Origin: CBDBDZ01 sp965204215
GTDB lineage: Bacteria > Pseudomonadota > Gammaproteobacteria > Pseudomonadales > GM7GCV1
Direction: 5' to 3'
DNA: 64,000 nt
NCBI GenBank assembly: GCA_965204215.1
Contig: CBDBDZ010000013.1
Location: 62,001 to 126,000, forward strand
Below, piece after piece: positions 26,259 through 35,868 of this stretch (positions are counted from its first letter, which is position 1; every line of letters starts with the position of its first letter). Made by a program: the position numbers and the translations under genes. The notes beneath the pieces are model-generated. The model had not been told where the DNA came from. It searched no databases and saw nothing but the letters and a program-made list of their open reading frames with translations.

Positions 26259-28817
26259 TTATAGCTGGCGTTTAACTTCCTGTACATCGTAAACTTCAAT
26301 CTGGTCACCTACCTGAACATCGTAATCTTTTACTCCAATACCACATTCGAGTCCATTGCGTACTTCATTAACATCGTCTTTAATGCGTCTTAATGATTCC
26401 AGAGAACCTTCAAAAATAACAACATTGTCACGCAGTACACGAATAGGCTTGTTGCGATATACCGTACCTTCAACCACCATACAGCCTGCAATTAAACCAA
26501 ACCTGGGGGAACGAAAGGTATCGCGAACATCGGCAATACCGACAATTTCTTCACGTATTTCTGGCGCTAACATCCCCGACAAGGCTTGTTTCACTTCATC
26601 AATTAATTGATAAATGATATTGTAATATCGAATTTCCACTCCTTCTCTTTCACTTAACTTGCGAGCATTTGCTTCGGCGCGCACATTAAAACCAATCACA
26701 ATGGCATTAGTGGTAATGGCAAGATTTATATCCGATTCGCTAATACCACCTACACCGGAACCGATAATATTTACTGCCACTTCGTCGCTGTTGAGTTCAG
26801 TCAATGCACTGATTATGGCTTCGGTAGAACCGCGCACGTCTGACTTAATAAAGACAGATAATATTTTGGTTTCTTGTTTATCAAAAGCACTAAACATAGT
26901 TTCAAGGTTTGTGCTGCGTTGTCGCTGTAGCTTTTCAGCCTGTTGCTGCTGGGTTCTAAAACTGGCGGCTTCTTTGGCCTTGCGTTCATTGGCTACTACC
27001 ATAAAGGCGTCACCAGCATCGGGAACGTCATTCAAGCCTAATAATTCAACAGGAACGGAAGGTCCTGCGACTTTGAGATTTTCACCTAAATGATTAACCA
27101 TGGCTCGAACCTTACCATAGGCTTGACCGGCTAATACCATCTGACCAATTTTTAATTGGCCTTGCTGGATTAATAAGCTACAGACACTGCCCCGGCCTTT
27201 TTCAAGGCGAGATTCAATCACTACGCCTTGTGCTGGTGTATCAACGGGGGCGGTTAGTTCTAACAATTCAGCTTGTAAGTTAATGGCTTCAAGTAATACA
27301 TCAATTCCTTCGCCTGTATGAGCGGATACAGGAATAAACTGGATATCGCCGCCCCAATCCTCCGGAATGACTCCTAGCTGTGCTAATTCGTTTTTAACAC
27401 GATCCGGGTCAGCGCCTTCTTTATCTATTTTATTTATGGCAACCACCATAGGCACATTAGCGCTTCTGGAATGTTCAACGGCTTCTTTGGTTTGAGGCAT
27501 AACGCCATCGTCGGCAGCTACAACCAGAATAACAATATCTGTTGCCTGTGCGCCACGTGCGCGCATGGCAGTAAAGGCAGCGTGACCAGGAGTGTCGAGA
27601 AAAGTAATTAACCCTGTGCTGGTTTGCGCTTGATAGGCGCCAATATGTTGGGTTATACCACCAGTTTCTTTATCAGCAACTTTGGCATTGCGAATACAGT
27701 CAAGTAGAGAAGTTTTACCGTGGTCAACATGCCCCATTACGGTAACTACTGGTGGACGGCTGTTGACATTGCTGTTGGCGGAGGCTTCCGACAGTAGCGC
27801 TAATAATTCATCTTCAACGCTGGTGTCTTCAGCTACCTCTACCTGATGTCCCAATTCTTCAACCAACAAAGTAGCTGTTTCGGTATCCAGCGTTTGGTTA
27901 ATGGTAACCATTTCGCCCATCGCCATAAGTTTTTTAATAAGCACTGGAGATTTAACAGACATTTCCTTGGCAAGGTCGCCAACGGTTATTCCTTCCTTAA
28001 TGGCGACAACTTTTTTGATATTTTTGGCTGGTCTCTGGAATTGGTGGACGTTCTCCTTGCTCATTGCCGCAAGTTGACGGCGGCGGTTTTCGTTAACTTG
28101 TTGTTCTTCGTTTAAATCTTCATCGGTAAGCAAAAAATCCTGAGGGCGGTGCGAGTGTTTATGCCAGTCTTTGTCATCGCGCTCTGTTTTTACTTTGCCT
28201 TTAGAGGCTTTGCGCTTAGCAGTAATTTCTTCGTCAATGCTGGGTTTGGTTGCCTTTGGTACTGCCGTTTCTGCCGCTGTAACCTTTTTTTCGTTTTCGG
28301 CTTGTTTCTTTGCTGTAGCGGTAGCCTCAGCTTCTGCAGCTATACGAGAGGCTTCATTTTTGGCTTTTTGTTCAGCTAATTTACGTTGCTCCTGCTCGTG
28401 CTTTTCACGAGCGATGCGCTCTAATTCTTCATTTTTAGAACGAACTGACGCCTCTCGTTTTTTTTCAGCTACGGTGAACACTTCATCCATTTCGGAGCGC
28501 GGTGCAGAGGGTACGGGTTTGGGAATTAGTGATGCAGCAGGAGCAGGTTCAGCTTTCTTCTTCAGTACCGCAATATTAGGCCCTGATTTTTTAGTGGTTG
28601 CTGGCGCATCAACTTTTTTGCCAAGGCTGAGTGTTTTTGGTTTAGCACTCGCATTGGCATTTTTTTGCAAGTAGGTCAATAATATTTTCTTTTCGTCATC
28701 GGTGACGGTATCGTTACCAGTCTTGTGCTTAAGCCCGGCAGCTTTAATAATCCCCAGAAGATCGCCTTCATTGCGTTTTATAATTTTTGCTAATTGTGAA
28801 ACGGTAGTATTAGCCAT
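26259..28817 (-). CDS. infB: Translation initiation factor IF-2
   Basis: The 852-residue GTPase delivers initiator tRNA to the 30S subunit. An N-terminal IF2N module is followed by a Lys/Ala/Glu-rich linker (about 80-230), a second IF2N domain (VGDLAKEMSVKSPVLIKKLM), the G domain with GHVDHGKTSLLD and DTPGHAAF, then NKIDK, and finally the C1/C2 domains ending in a beta barrel. It is the third gene of the conserved rimP-nusA-infB operon, 47 bases after nusA. rbfA does not follow; prmC takes its place, so the usual order is broken after infB. Confidence 0.97.
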   Translation of the reverse strand: MANTTVSQLAKIIKRNEGDLLGIIKAAGLKHKTGNDTVTDDEKKILLTYLQKNANASAKPKTLSLGKKVDAPATTKKSGPNIAVLKKKAEPAPAASLIPKPVPSAPRSEMDEVFTVAEKKREASVRSKNEELERIAREKHEQEQRKLAEQKAKNEASRIAAEAEATATAKKQAENEKKVTAAETAVPKATKPSIDEEITAKRKASKGKVKTERDDKDWHKHSHRPQDFLLTDEDLNEEQQVNENRRRQLAAMSKENVHQFQRPAKNIKKVVAIKEGITVGDLAKEMSVKSPVLIKKLMAMGEMVTINQTLDTETATLLVEELGHQVEVAEDTSVEDELLALLSEASANSNVNSRPPVVTVMGHVDHGKTSLLDCIRNAKVADKETGGITQHIGAYQAQTSTGLITFLDTPGHAAFTAMRARGAQATDIVILVVAADDGVMPQTKEAVEHSRSANVPMVVAINKIDKEGADPDRVKNELAQLGVIPEDWGGDIQFIPVSAHTGEGIDVLLEAINLQAELLELTAPVDTPAQGVVIESRLEKGRGSVCSLLIQQGQLKIGQMVLAGQAYGKVRAMVNHLGENLKVAGPSVPVELLGLNDVPDAGDAFMVVANERKAKEAASFRTQQQQAEKLQRQRSTNLETMFSAFDKQETKILSVFIKSDVRGSTEAIISALTELNSDEVAVNIIGSGVGGISESDINLAITTNAIVIGFNVRAEANARKLSEREGVEIRYYNIIYQLIDEVKQALSGMLAPEIREEIVGIADVRDTFRSPRFGLIAGCMVVEGTVYRNKPIRVLRDNVVIFEGSLESLRRIKDDVNEVRNGLECGIGVKDYDVQVGDQIEVYDVQEVKRQL

Positions 28818-28864
28818 AACTTAATTTATTATTGATGTTTTATTTGCTGTCGATAAGAGGTTGT

Positions 28865-30385
28865 TTACTCAAACCAGGGTTCGCGTGCTGTCATGATAAG
28901 TTTTGAAGCGCGTTCTGTTGTCATGGACTCGTCATTAATCATCATCAACTCATCAATAGACAATTCAGCCAAATCTTCCATTGTGACAATATCCATTTGT
29001 GCTAACTTGTTGGCAATGCCTTCGTCCATGCCTTCCATGGTAAGCAAGTCTTCAGCTGGTTGTTTAATATCGCCAGTCAGTGCCATGGCGAGCAATGCGT
29101 CATTGGCTCTGGAAATAAGTTCTTCGGCGATTTCTTCATCAAAACCATTAATGTCTGCAAGTGTTGCCACGCTGGACTGAGCAATAATACCTACGCCAGT
29201 ATAGCCTTCGGCAATCAACAGTTCAGCGATATCATTATCAATATCGAGTGTTTCGGTCAAGGTCGACAACCAATTTTCCGATGAGGCACTTTGTTTGGCA
29301 AGGGCTTCTTCAACACTGAGGATATTAATAGTCCAGCCTGTTAATTGCGAAGCAAGGCGCACATTTTGACCGTTGCGACCAATAGCCATGGCGAGGTTCT
29401 CCTCCTTAACGGCAACGTCCATTGATTGACCCTCTTCATCAATAACGATAGATTCAATTTCAGCTGGTGCCAAGACATTGATAATTAGCTGTGCTGGCTC
29501 GTCATTCCAAGTGATAATATCAACACGTTCGCCGTCGAGTTCATTGGTTATGGCTTGTACTCTGGAACCGCGAATACCTACACAAGCACCTACTGGGTCA
29601 ATGCGCGTGTCGTTAGTGTGAACGGCTATTTTAGAGCGAATGCCAGGGTCGCGTGCGGCGCGTTCTATGGTAATTACCTGCTCGGCAATTTCAGGAACTT
29701 CAACTTCAAATAAGCGCATAATCATTTCAGGTACGGTTCGACTTAATACCACTTGTGGGCCGCGACCTTCGGCTCGAACTTCAGTGATTACAGCTTTTAA
29801 GCGGTCATTAACCCGGTAGATTTCACGACAGACCAATTGGTCTCGGGGCAGTAGACCTTCAGCATTATTACCTAAATCGACGATAATAAAATCTTTAGTG
29901 ACACGTTTAACCACACCAAGTACTAAACTGTTTTCGCGCCCCAAGTACTGAGCAACAATTTGGTTGCGTTCGGCCTCGCGAATTTTCTGAATAATAATTT
30001 GTTTTGACATTTGCGCTGCAATGCGGCTAAAAGCAACATTTTCGATGGACTCTTCACGATATTGCCCAACTTCAAAGCCAGGATTTATAGCTAGAGCTTC
30101 GCGGTGCAATATATGGATGTGTTCGTTGTATACTGTAATTTTTTCACTTTCTTCTATTGTCTCAGGGGCTTCCATCAGAATATCATCAGGGACAACCAAC
30201 CAGCGACGAAAAGATACGTATTCGCCCGTTACATGGTCAATTTCCACTCGAATATCGACATCGTGCCCAAAGCGTTTTTTTCCACTGGTCGCCAATGCAA
30301 TTTCAATTGCATCAAAAATTATTTCACGGTCAACACTTTTTTCATTTGAAACGGCTTGTGCCACCATCAATATTTCTTTACTCAT
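28865..30385 (-). CDS. nusA: Transcription termination/antitermination protein NusA
   Basis: The 506-residue RNA polymerase-binding factor controls pausing, termination and antitermination. The N-terminal domain is followed by an S1 domain (around 135-200), KH domains (VGACVGIRGSRVQAI and AIGRNGQNVRLASQL) and two C-terminal acidic repeat modules (about 365-500), as in E. coli NusA (495 residues). It lies between rimP and infB. Confidence 0.97.
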   Translation of the reverse strand: MSKEILMVAQAVSNEKSVDREIIFDAIEIALATSGKKRFGHDVDIRVEIDHVTGEYVSFRRWLVVPDDILMEAPETIEESEKITVYNEHIHILHREALAINPGFEVGQYREESIENVAFSRIAAQMSKQIIIQKIREAERNQIVAQYLGRENSLVLGVVKRVTKDFIIVDLGNNAEGLLPRDQLVCREIYRVNDRLKAVITEVRAEGRGPQVVLSRTVPEMIMRLFEVEVPEIAEQVITIERAARDPGIRSKIAVHTNDTRIDPVGACVGIRGSRVQAITNELDGERVDIITWNDEPAQLIINVLAPAEIESIVIDEEGQSMDVAVKEENLAMAIGRNGQNVRLASQLTGWTINILSVEEALAKQSASSENWLSTLTETLDIDNDIAELLIAEGYTGVGIIAQSSVATLADINGFDEEIAEELISRANDALLAMALTGDIKQPAEDLLTMEGMDEGIANKLAQMDIVTMEDLAELSIDELMMINDESMTTERASKLIMTAREPWFE

Positions 30386-30429
30386 TGGTTTTTCTAGTTA
30401 AAGTTTAAATTAGGTTGGTGTTATCGCAT

Positions 30430-30873
30430 TTAAAAAGGAACAACTTTCGCTTTGTGAATGCTTTCCACTGGAAATTGGTATTCGGTATCTTCTATTTGAA
30501 TTGCAATTTCATCGTTTTCAATGTTGTTAAGTAAACCTTGAAATTTTTTGCGTGCTTCAAATGGCGTTTTTAATACAATACTTACCACAGATCCAACGTA
30601 CTTTTGATAATGTTCGGACTTAAATAGCTGTCTATCTAAACCAGGGGAAGAAACCTCTAAGATATAGTTGTTGACAAAAGGGTCTTCCACATCCAATACG
30701 GTGGATAGTTGTTTACTGATTTTTTCACAATCATCAATTGTTACGCCATCGTCTTTGTCGATATAAATTCGCAATAATGTATGGTTACCAGGTAACAAAT
30801 TTAACCCCCATAGCTGGCAATCAAAGCTTTCAACGACTGGTGATATGATGGCTTCTAATTCAGATTGAATCAT
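30430..30873 (-). CDS. rimP: Ribosome maturation factor RimP
   Basis: The protein has about 147 residues from the ATG giving MIQSELEAIISPVVESF; a longer frame starts 12 codons upstream but adds only a hydrophobic non-homologous stretch. It shows the RimP core (RIYIDKDDGVTIDDCEKISK, then YILEVSSPGLDR) and the C-terminal SH3-like domain. It aids 30S subunit maturation and opens the nusA-infB operon. Confidence 0.93.
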   Translation of the reverse strand: MIQSELEAIISPVVESFDCQLWGLNLLPGNHTLLRIYIDKDDGVTIDDCEKISKQLSTVLDVEDPFVNNYILEVSSPGLDRQLFKSEHYQKYVGSVVSIVLKTPFEARKKFQGLLNNIENDEIAIQIEDTEYQFPVESIHKAKVVPF

Positions 30874-30903
30874 TTTGACTAGTTTTATTAATAAAACATA
30901 CAA

Positions 30904-30927
30904 AAACAAAAAAAGGGCTCAAGGCCC
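30904..30927 (-). terminator. Intrinsic terminator or attenuator in the rimP leader
   Basis: On the minus strand GGGC-cttga-GCCC is followed at once by seven T and a T-rich run. It lies about 30 bases before the rimP ATG and after the candidate promoter at 30984-31012, so it could attenuate the rimP-nusA-infB transcript. A small dyad (GTTAAA-t-TTTAAC) lies just before it. Confidence 0.7.
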
Positions 30928-30983
30928 AATTTCGAATACATTGTTAAAATTTAACGAATGCAAAAAATAAAAAACAGCGCGGT

Positions 30984-31012
30984 AGTATACAATATCTACA
31001 CTGTACTTGGAA
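30984..31012 (-). promoter_or_regulatory. Candidate promoter of rimP-nusA-infB
   Basis: On the minus strand TATACT (30984-30989) is preceded by 17 bases and a weak TTCCAA (31007-31012). It lies upstream of the terminator-like hairpin at 30904-30927. The -35 match is poor (3 of 6). Confidence 0.4.
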
Positions 31013-31033
31013 GATATTATTTCATTTTGTACG

Positions 31034-31513
31034 TTATAAGCCCAACTCACTCAAGCTGGGATAATTTTCGGGGCGGGTATTATCTTCCCATAAAAATTTT
31101 CTATCAGACTCGTCAATTGCTAAATCGTTAATGCTGGCATGGCGCTCACACATTAGCCCATTGTCATCAAACTTCCAATTTTCATTGCCGTAAGAGCGAT
31201 ACCATTGATTTTCGGCAGTGTTTAGCCATTCGTAGGCAAAACGCACTGCAATGCAGTTGTCGGTATAAGCCCAGACTTGCTTGATAAGCTTGTAATGTTG
31301 TTCTTTTGCCCATTTTCTGGTCAAAAATTCAATAATGGCTTTTCGGCCAGTAAAAAATTTGTTGCGATTGCGCCATTTGCTATCAATACTGTAAGCTTTG
31401 GATACAGCATCAGGATTTTTATTGTTCCATGCATCTTCGGCTTTGCGCGCTTTTATTGCAGCAGTTTCTGCATTGAAGGGGGGAAATGGAGGGCGTGGTT
31501 CAACTTTTGACAT
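31034..31513 (-). CDS. NTF2-like (SnoaL-type, DUF1348) protein
   Basis: The 159-residue protein is rich in aromatic residues and fits the DUF1348 group of the nuclear-transport-factor-2 fold (KARKAEDAWNNKNPD, then RNKFFTGRKAIIEFLTRKW and VRFAYEWLNTAENQWYRSYG). No signal peptide is seen, so it is probably cytoplasmic. Members bind or convert small hydrophobic molecules, but the function of this subgroup is not established. It lies 33 bases after the gene at 31547 on the same strand, so co-transcription is possible. Confidence 0.75.
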   Translation of the reverse strand: MSKVEPRPPFPPFNAETAAIKARKAEDAWNNKNPDAVSKAYSIDSKWRNRNKFFTGRKAIIEFLTRKWAKEQHYKLIKQVWAYTDNCIAVRFAYEWLNTAENQWYRSYGNENWKFDDNGLMCERHASINDLAIDESDRKFLWEDNTRPENYPSLSELGL

Positions 31514-31546
31514 AGTGATTTCTCTGACAGGTTTTTTGACAGTTGT

Positions 31547-32920
31547 TTATCGGTAATGGTTAATATAATCGGCGATTAACCACAATCTATCTTGCCCCCA
31601 TGCTGAAATAATTTCTTTGCCATTGGTATCAATTAAGCGAAAGCAGGGTACACCCCAAATTCCGCACCGGTACATATCCGCGCGATTTTTTTCAAGAAAG
31701 GTACAATCCTCCAAATTTATTTTGGCAAGGACATTTTGTGCCTCATTCCAGTTTAGCCCTGCATTGAGCACTACTTGTTTTAGCCCGCTTAACTTATTGG
31801 TATTGATACCTTGAAAAAATGCAGCTTGCAAAAAAGCTCCCATTAATTCACCAGCTTTGTTATATTGCTTTGCCCAGGCATAGAGGGCAAAGCAGTTTAA
31901 CACTGGTGTGCCGATAGGGTCGTAAAAATGGCCCCAATCAAGTCCCTTTGCCCGAGCTTCTCGTGCACAATCGGTAAAAATATAAAACCCTTTGGTGCGA
32001 GACACAGGAACGCCGCGCATTACCATGGGCATAACAGGTTTTAATACTAAATTGACTCGACTGGTTTTGACCAATTCTAGCGTTTTATCATAAATGATAG
32101 AAGTGTATGGGCTTCTCAGTGAAGGGTAGAATTCCAGTGTTAATTCTTTTTGGTGCTCATGTACAACCAGAGGAATATTTGGTGCTTTAATAGCTACAGG
32201 AGGCTTGTTCAATAATTGGCTTAAGCGAGTATCTAAATGATAAAACCTATCGACACCCCAATACCACTCTCCTGCATAGTGAAACATGCCAGAGGCATAG
32301 TGCTGTAACTGTTGCCTTAATTTATTGCCGCGTTGCATACATTGCTGAGTTGCCTGATTGTTTGCCAATGGATAGTTTTTGTCAAAAGACGAGTTATTCC
32401 ATAAGGCTAACCCAACTTTTTCGGCAGTTTCAGCAAAAGTCAGCGGACATTCACTTTCATCTAATGCCATTGTCAATATAGCGTTAGCAACACTAAGATG
32501 CTTGTCATTGGGAATAGTGGTAGCGTTGGGAAAATTTAGCTTAAAATAGGGAGCAATAGTGCGTGCATCACGCAAAGCCAATGAATAGAACAATTCAGGT
32601 TCAGGCATATTGACAGCATCAAGCGATGTTACCAAATGACATTTCACTTGAACTTGACTATTGTGTCCATACGCAGATAGCAGCGGCTTAATCAGTTGTA
32701 CTGCCAAATGACTATAGGGGTCATCTACTGCATGAAAGTAATCAATAACGTACGGCTGTTTGTGCTTAATCCGCAACTTCTCTACCTTGAGGCGTTTGCT
32801 TTGAATAACTTTTTCACTGGTAATGTGGCTAACATAACGTGATACCAGCCAGCGCTTTAAGGCGGAAGGATTACTATCGGCCGCCCCTTTTTGTCGAGTG
32901 ACAATGGGTTTAGGAGTCAT
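31547..32920 (-). CDS. Tandem DsbA-like (HCCA isomerase/GST-kappa fold) protein
   Basis: The 457-residue protein seems to hold two thioredoxin-fold modules of the DsbA/2-hydroxychromene-2-carboxylate isomerase group. Each begins with a strand and an SPY-type turn: YFHAVDDPYSHLAV near residue 60 and FYPSLRSPYTSIIYD near 262. The end has the typical GIWGVPCFRLIDT and WGQDRLWLIADYI segment. No CxxC motif is present at either active site, so a GSH-dependent isomerase or a binding role is more likely than disulfide exchange. No signal peptide is seen. It lies 20 bases after the class II aldolase-like gene. The substrate is unknown. Confidence 0.7.
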   Translation of the reverse strand: MTPKPIVTRQKGAADSNPSALKRWLVSRYVSHITSEKVIQSKRLKVEKLRIKHKQPYVIDYFHAVDDPYSHLAVQLIKPLLSAYGHNSQVQVKCHLVTSLDAVNMPEPELFYSLALRDARTIAPYFKLNFPNATTIPNDKHLSVANAILTMALDESECPLTFAETAEKVGLALWNNSSFDKNYPLANNQATQQCMQRGNKLRQQLQHYASGMFHYAGEWYWGVDRFYHLDTRLSQLLNKPPVAIKAPNIPLVVHEHQKELTLEFYPSLRSPYTSIIYDKTLELVKTSRVNLVLKPVMPMVMRGVPVSRTKGFYIFTDCAREARAKGLDWGHFYDPIGTPVLNCFALYAWAKQYNKAGELMGAFLQAAFFQGINTNKLSGLKQVVLNAGLNWNEAQNVLAKINLEDCTFLEKNRADMYRCGIWGVPCFRLIDTNGKEIISAWGQDRLWLIADYINHYR

Positions 32921-32940
32921 TTGATGGGTCGGTGAAAGTA

Positions 32941-33675
32941 CTAACTTTTATAGGAGTTGTCAATGGTATCAATTTTACGTACCATGGCATTAAACTCTAA
33001 TACGCCCATTTCCATACCGGCTTGCTGAATATTTAGTAGCTGTTCAGACTTATCGGCAATATACTGGGCAATAGGGATATTAGGTTTACCTACCATATCG
33101 GTTGCGTGTTGAATTTCACAAGCGCGTTGCAGTACCCAAGTGTTGATAAACATTTCAGGAATAGTTTTACCTACACTTAAGATACCGTGATTGCGAAGTA
33201 TGAGTTGGTTTTTGGTGCCAAGGTTTTCTACTAATCTTTCTTTTTCTTCAGGCTCAACTGTTAAACCTTCAAAATCGTGGTAGGCGACTTGATTATAAAG
33301 TAATACGGAATAAAAATTGTCATGGCGCAACCCTTCTTGCAAACAGGCAACGGCAGAGGCGGCGGTAGTGTGTAAATGTGAAATACAATGGACATCGTTT
33401 CGCGCTGTATGTATGGCACTGTGAATAACCATACCTGCTGGATTGGGTTTGTAGGACGTTGTGTCGATAACATTACAGTCAATATCAACTTTAATTAAAT
33501 TGGATGCAGTAACTTCGCTATAGTGAAGTCCATAGGGATTAATAAGAAAATGTTCAGTGTCTGGAATACGAACGGTAATATGGTTAAAGATTAATTCGCT
33601 CCATCCCAAGTAGTCAAAAACACGATAGCAGGCAGCGAGTTGAACGCGCAATTCTTGTTCGGACAGGTTGCTCAT
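32941..33675 (-). CDS. Class II aldolase/adducin family protein
   Basis: The 244-residue protein has the class II aldolase fold. It shows ITVRIPDTEHFLINPYGLH, the metal-binding pair SHLHTTAASAVACLQ, and the later NHGILSVGKTIPEMF segment. Members include fuculose- and ribulose-phosphate aldolases or epimerases and poorly characterised relatives; this one groups by motif with the uncharacterised short class. Its start codon overlaps the stop of the acyltransferase gene (33675), which indicates translational coupling. Confidence 0.8.
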   Translation of the reverse strand: MSNLSEQELRVQLAACYRVFDYLGWSELIFNHITVRIPDTEHFLINPYGLHYSEVTASNLIKVDIDCNVIDTTSYKPNPAGMVIHSAIHTARNDVHCISHLHTTAASAVACLQEGLRHDNFYSVLLYNQVAYHDFEGLTVEPEEKERLVENLGTKNQLILRNHGILSVGKTIPEMFINTWVLQRACEIQHATDMVGKPNIPIAQYIADKSEQLLNIQQAGMEMGVLEFNAMVRKIDTIDNSYKS

Positions 33676-34601
33676 TAGTTTCTCTTGTAAAGTTGAAAGT
33701 TGTCGGGTTGGGTTTTAAAACGGCGATGAACCCAAAGATACGCCGAAGGTTGTAGTCTAACAAACTTTTCAATCACTTGGTTAATGATGGTAGCATCTTC
33801 AATAGCATCACCTGTTGGAAAGTTTTCCAATTTAGGAAATACGATGACTTTATAACCTTCGTTTGTGCGCACTTGAGTCATAGGTACAGTATTGGCGCCA
33901 GTTATTTTGACTATTCTGGAAGTGGCGCTAATGCTGGCAGCTGTCTGCCCCATAAATGGAGCAAACACGCTACGGTTTGCGCCCATATCCTGGTCTGGGG
34001 CGTACCACATGGCTCGACCTTGTTTCAGGTTGCGAATAATGGTTTTTAGGTCGCGCATTTCCATTAAGAAATCGGTGCGTTCAGTTTTTTTGTCAAAAGG
34101 TTGATAGTAACGCGTTCGACCACAAATTTGCAACCACTCCAATACTGCATTTTTATTTTTACGATACATGCCATCATAGTCCATATTTTTTAGAATCATC
34201 GATGCACCAATTTCTAAATGGGTGAAATGGCCAGCTAACACCAGGCAAGGTTGACCTTGCAGTTGGGTTAAGTTTTCCAATCCTTCGATACTTACATTTC
34301 TATTAATGCGCCAAACGGGCCACCACCAAGCTATTCCGGTCTCAAAAAAACCCATGACCAAATCGCGTAAATGCATTTTTAGCAGTTGATATTGCTCGCG
34401 TTCAGTGAGTTCAGAGAAGCAATGCGCAATATTACATCGGGCAATATGAATCCTTGAAATGGGGAGTTTAATGGCAATAGCAGCAATGGTTTGACTTAAG
34501 CCCAACATCGCTTTTAGGGGTAATAATTGAACTAACAACCACCAAATGCTGAGTCCGAACCACGTTAGCCAGTAACGTGGATGAAATAAACTTAACTTCA
34601 A
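33675..34601 (-). CDS. LpxL/HtrB-type lipid A acyltransferase
   Basis: The 308-residue inner-membrane enzyme adds a secondary acyl chain to Kdo-lipid A. It has an N-terminal membrane anchor (WFGLSIWWLLVQLLP), the His-x4-acidic motif in LAGHFTHLE, then YRKNKNAVLEW and the ALWVH-like ending AYLWVHRRFKTQP. The length fits E. coli LpxL (306). LpxM and LpxP share the fold, so I do not fix the symbol. It starts right next to the fabV stop (34602). Confidence 0.88.
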   Translation of the reverse strand: MKLSLFHPRYWLTWFGLSIWWLLVQLLPLKAMLGLSQTIAAIAIKLPISRIHIARCNIAHCFSELTEREQYQLLKMHLRDLVMGFFETGIAWWWPVWRINRNVSIEGLENLTQLQGQPCLVLAGHFTHLEIGASMILKNMDYDGMYRKNKNAVLEWLQICGRTRYYQPFDKKTERTDFLMEMRDLKTIIRNLKQGRAMWYAPDQDMGANRSVFAPFMGQTAASISATSRIVKITGANTVPMTQVRTNEGYKVIVFPKLENFPTGDAIEDATIINQVIEKFVRLQPSAYLWVHRRFKTQPDNFQLYKRN

Positions 34602-35780
34602 TTATAGCGTAACGACTGGGTTGGTATCGGCATTGTAGTCGATGCCGTCAAACCCAAATCCAAACAATTTTAGAAATTCTTGTTGGTAACCAGAGAAGTC
34701 CGAAAGTTCGTGCAAATTGTCAGAGGTAACTTGTTCCCAAAGTGATTTAACAGCATCCTGGAGACTGTCATCGAGCTCCAATGTATCGACTCGCCAGCGA
34801 CCAACATCATCTAAAGTGGGAGTGTCGCCGTACAGACATTGAGTGAAGAGTTGATAAATTTGCTCTATACAACCTTCATGAGTCCCCTGAGATTTCATTA
34901 CCTTAAACAACAAAGACATATACAAAGGCATAACAGGAATAGCGGAGCTGGCCTGTGTTACTACGGCTTTTAATACGGCGACACGAGCTTCGCCCCCTAT
35001 ACTGTTTAACTGCGTTTGAATTTGCGTGCTTGCTCTATCTAAATCTTCTTTGGCTTTGCCGATGGTAGCATGGCCATAAATAGGTTTGGTAATATCTTTC
35101 CCAATATAAGTATAGGCTACGGTTTTGCAGCCTGTTGCCAGCACATTGGCTGCGAGTAGTGCTTCAATCCACAGTTCCCAATCCTCACCACCCATGACTT
35201 TAACGGTGTCTTGAATTTCTTCTTCAGAAGCAGGTTCTAATGTGACTTCATACACTTCGCCAGTGCTTGTATTTAAGGTTTTGCGAGTAACAGAATCGCC
35301 TACTGGTTTTAACGTAGAGGCATAGATTTTGCCACTGACAGGATCTGTTCGACGCGGTGCTGCAAGGCTGTAGACAACTAAATCAATTTTGTCCATTTGA
35401 TCCTTTATTTGTTCAATGGCTTGTGATTTGCTCTCTGCGACAAAGGCATCACAATTGATAGATTCGGCATATAATCCTTGCACTCTTGCTTGTTGTTGCA
35501 GTGCGGCGCTGTTGTAAAAACCAGCGGATGCGGTTTTGGTTTCTGTCGGTGGTTTTTCAAAAAATATGCCCAAAGTATTTGCGTTGTAACCAAATGCTGA
35601 AACAATACGTGAAGCAAGTCCATAGCCGGTGGATGCACCCAAAATAAGTACGTTTTTAATGGGTGACTTAACTGCCGCCTGGCTTGTTACATAGTCGATT
35701 TGTTTTTTGACATGTGCTGCACAACCTTGTGGGTGTGCATTTGTGCATATAAATCCGCGAACTTTTGGTTTAATTATCAT
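34602..35780 (-). CDS. fabV: Trans-2-enoyl-ACP/CoA reductase FabV
   Basis: The 392-residue NADH-dependent enoyl reductase completes each cycle of fatty-acid elongation and is resistant to triclosan. It shows MIIKPKVRGFICTNAHPQGC at the N-terminus, the NADH motif LGASTGYGLASRI, VYSLAAPRRTDP, and a Tyr-x8-Lys active site region near 235 (YTYIGKDITKPIYG). The length matches the family (about 400). It is divergent from the DUF1820 gene, with 88 bases between. Confidence 0.95.
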   Translation of the reverse strand: MIIKPKVRGFICTNAHPQGCAAHVKKQIDYVTSQAAVKSPIKNVLILGASTGYGLASRIVSAFGYNANTLGIFFEKPPTETKTASAGFYNSAALQQQARVQGLYAESINCDAFVAESKSQAIEQIKDQMDKIDLVVYSLAAPRRTDPVSGKIYASTLKPVGDSVTRKTLNTSTGEVYEVTLEPASEEEIQDTVKVMGGEDWELWIEALLAANVLATGCKTVAYTYIGKDITKPIYGHATIGKAKEDLDRASTQIQTQLNSIGGEARVAVLKAVVTQASSAIPVMPLYMSLLFKVMKSQGTHEGCIEQIYQLFTQCLYGDTPTLDDVGRWRVDTLELDDSLQDAVKSLWEQVTSDNLHELSDFSGYQQEFLKLFGFGFDGIDYNADTNPVVTL

Positions 35781-35818
35781 ATTAAAAGAGTTTTTTATTA
35801 AAAAAAGCTATTGTAATT

Positions 35819-35824
35819 TATAAT
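35819..35824 (+). promoter_or_regulatory. Candidate -10 box for the DUF1820 gene
   Basis: TATAAT lies 45 bases before the GTG start at 35869. No good -35 box is visible at the correct distance, so only the -10 is called. Confidence 0.35.
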
Positions 35825-35868
35825 AGAGCAACCATAAACGCTAAACCTATCTAATACTGGAACAAACT

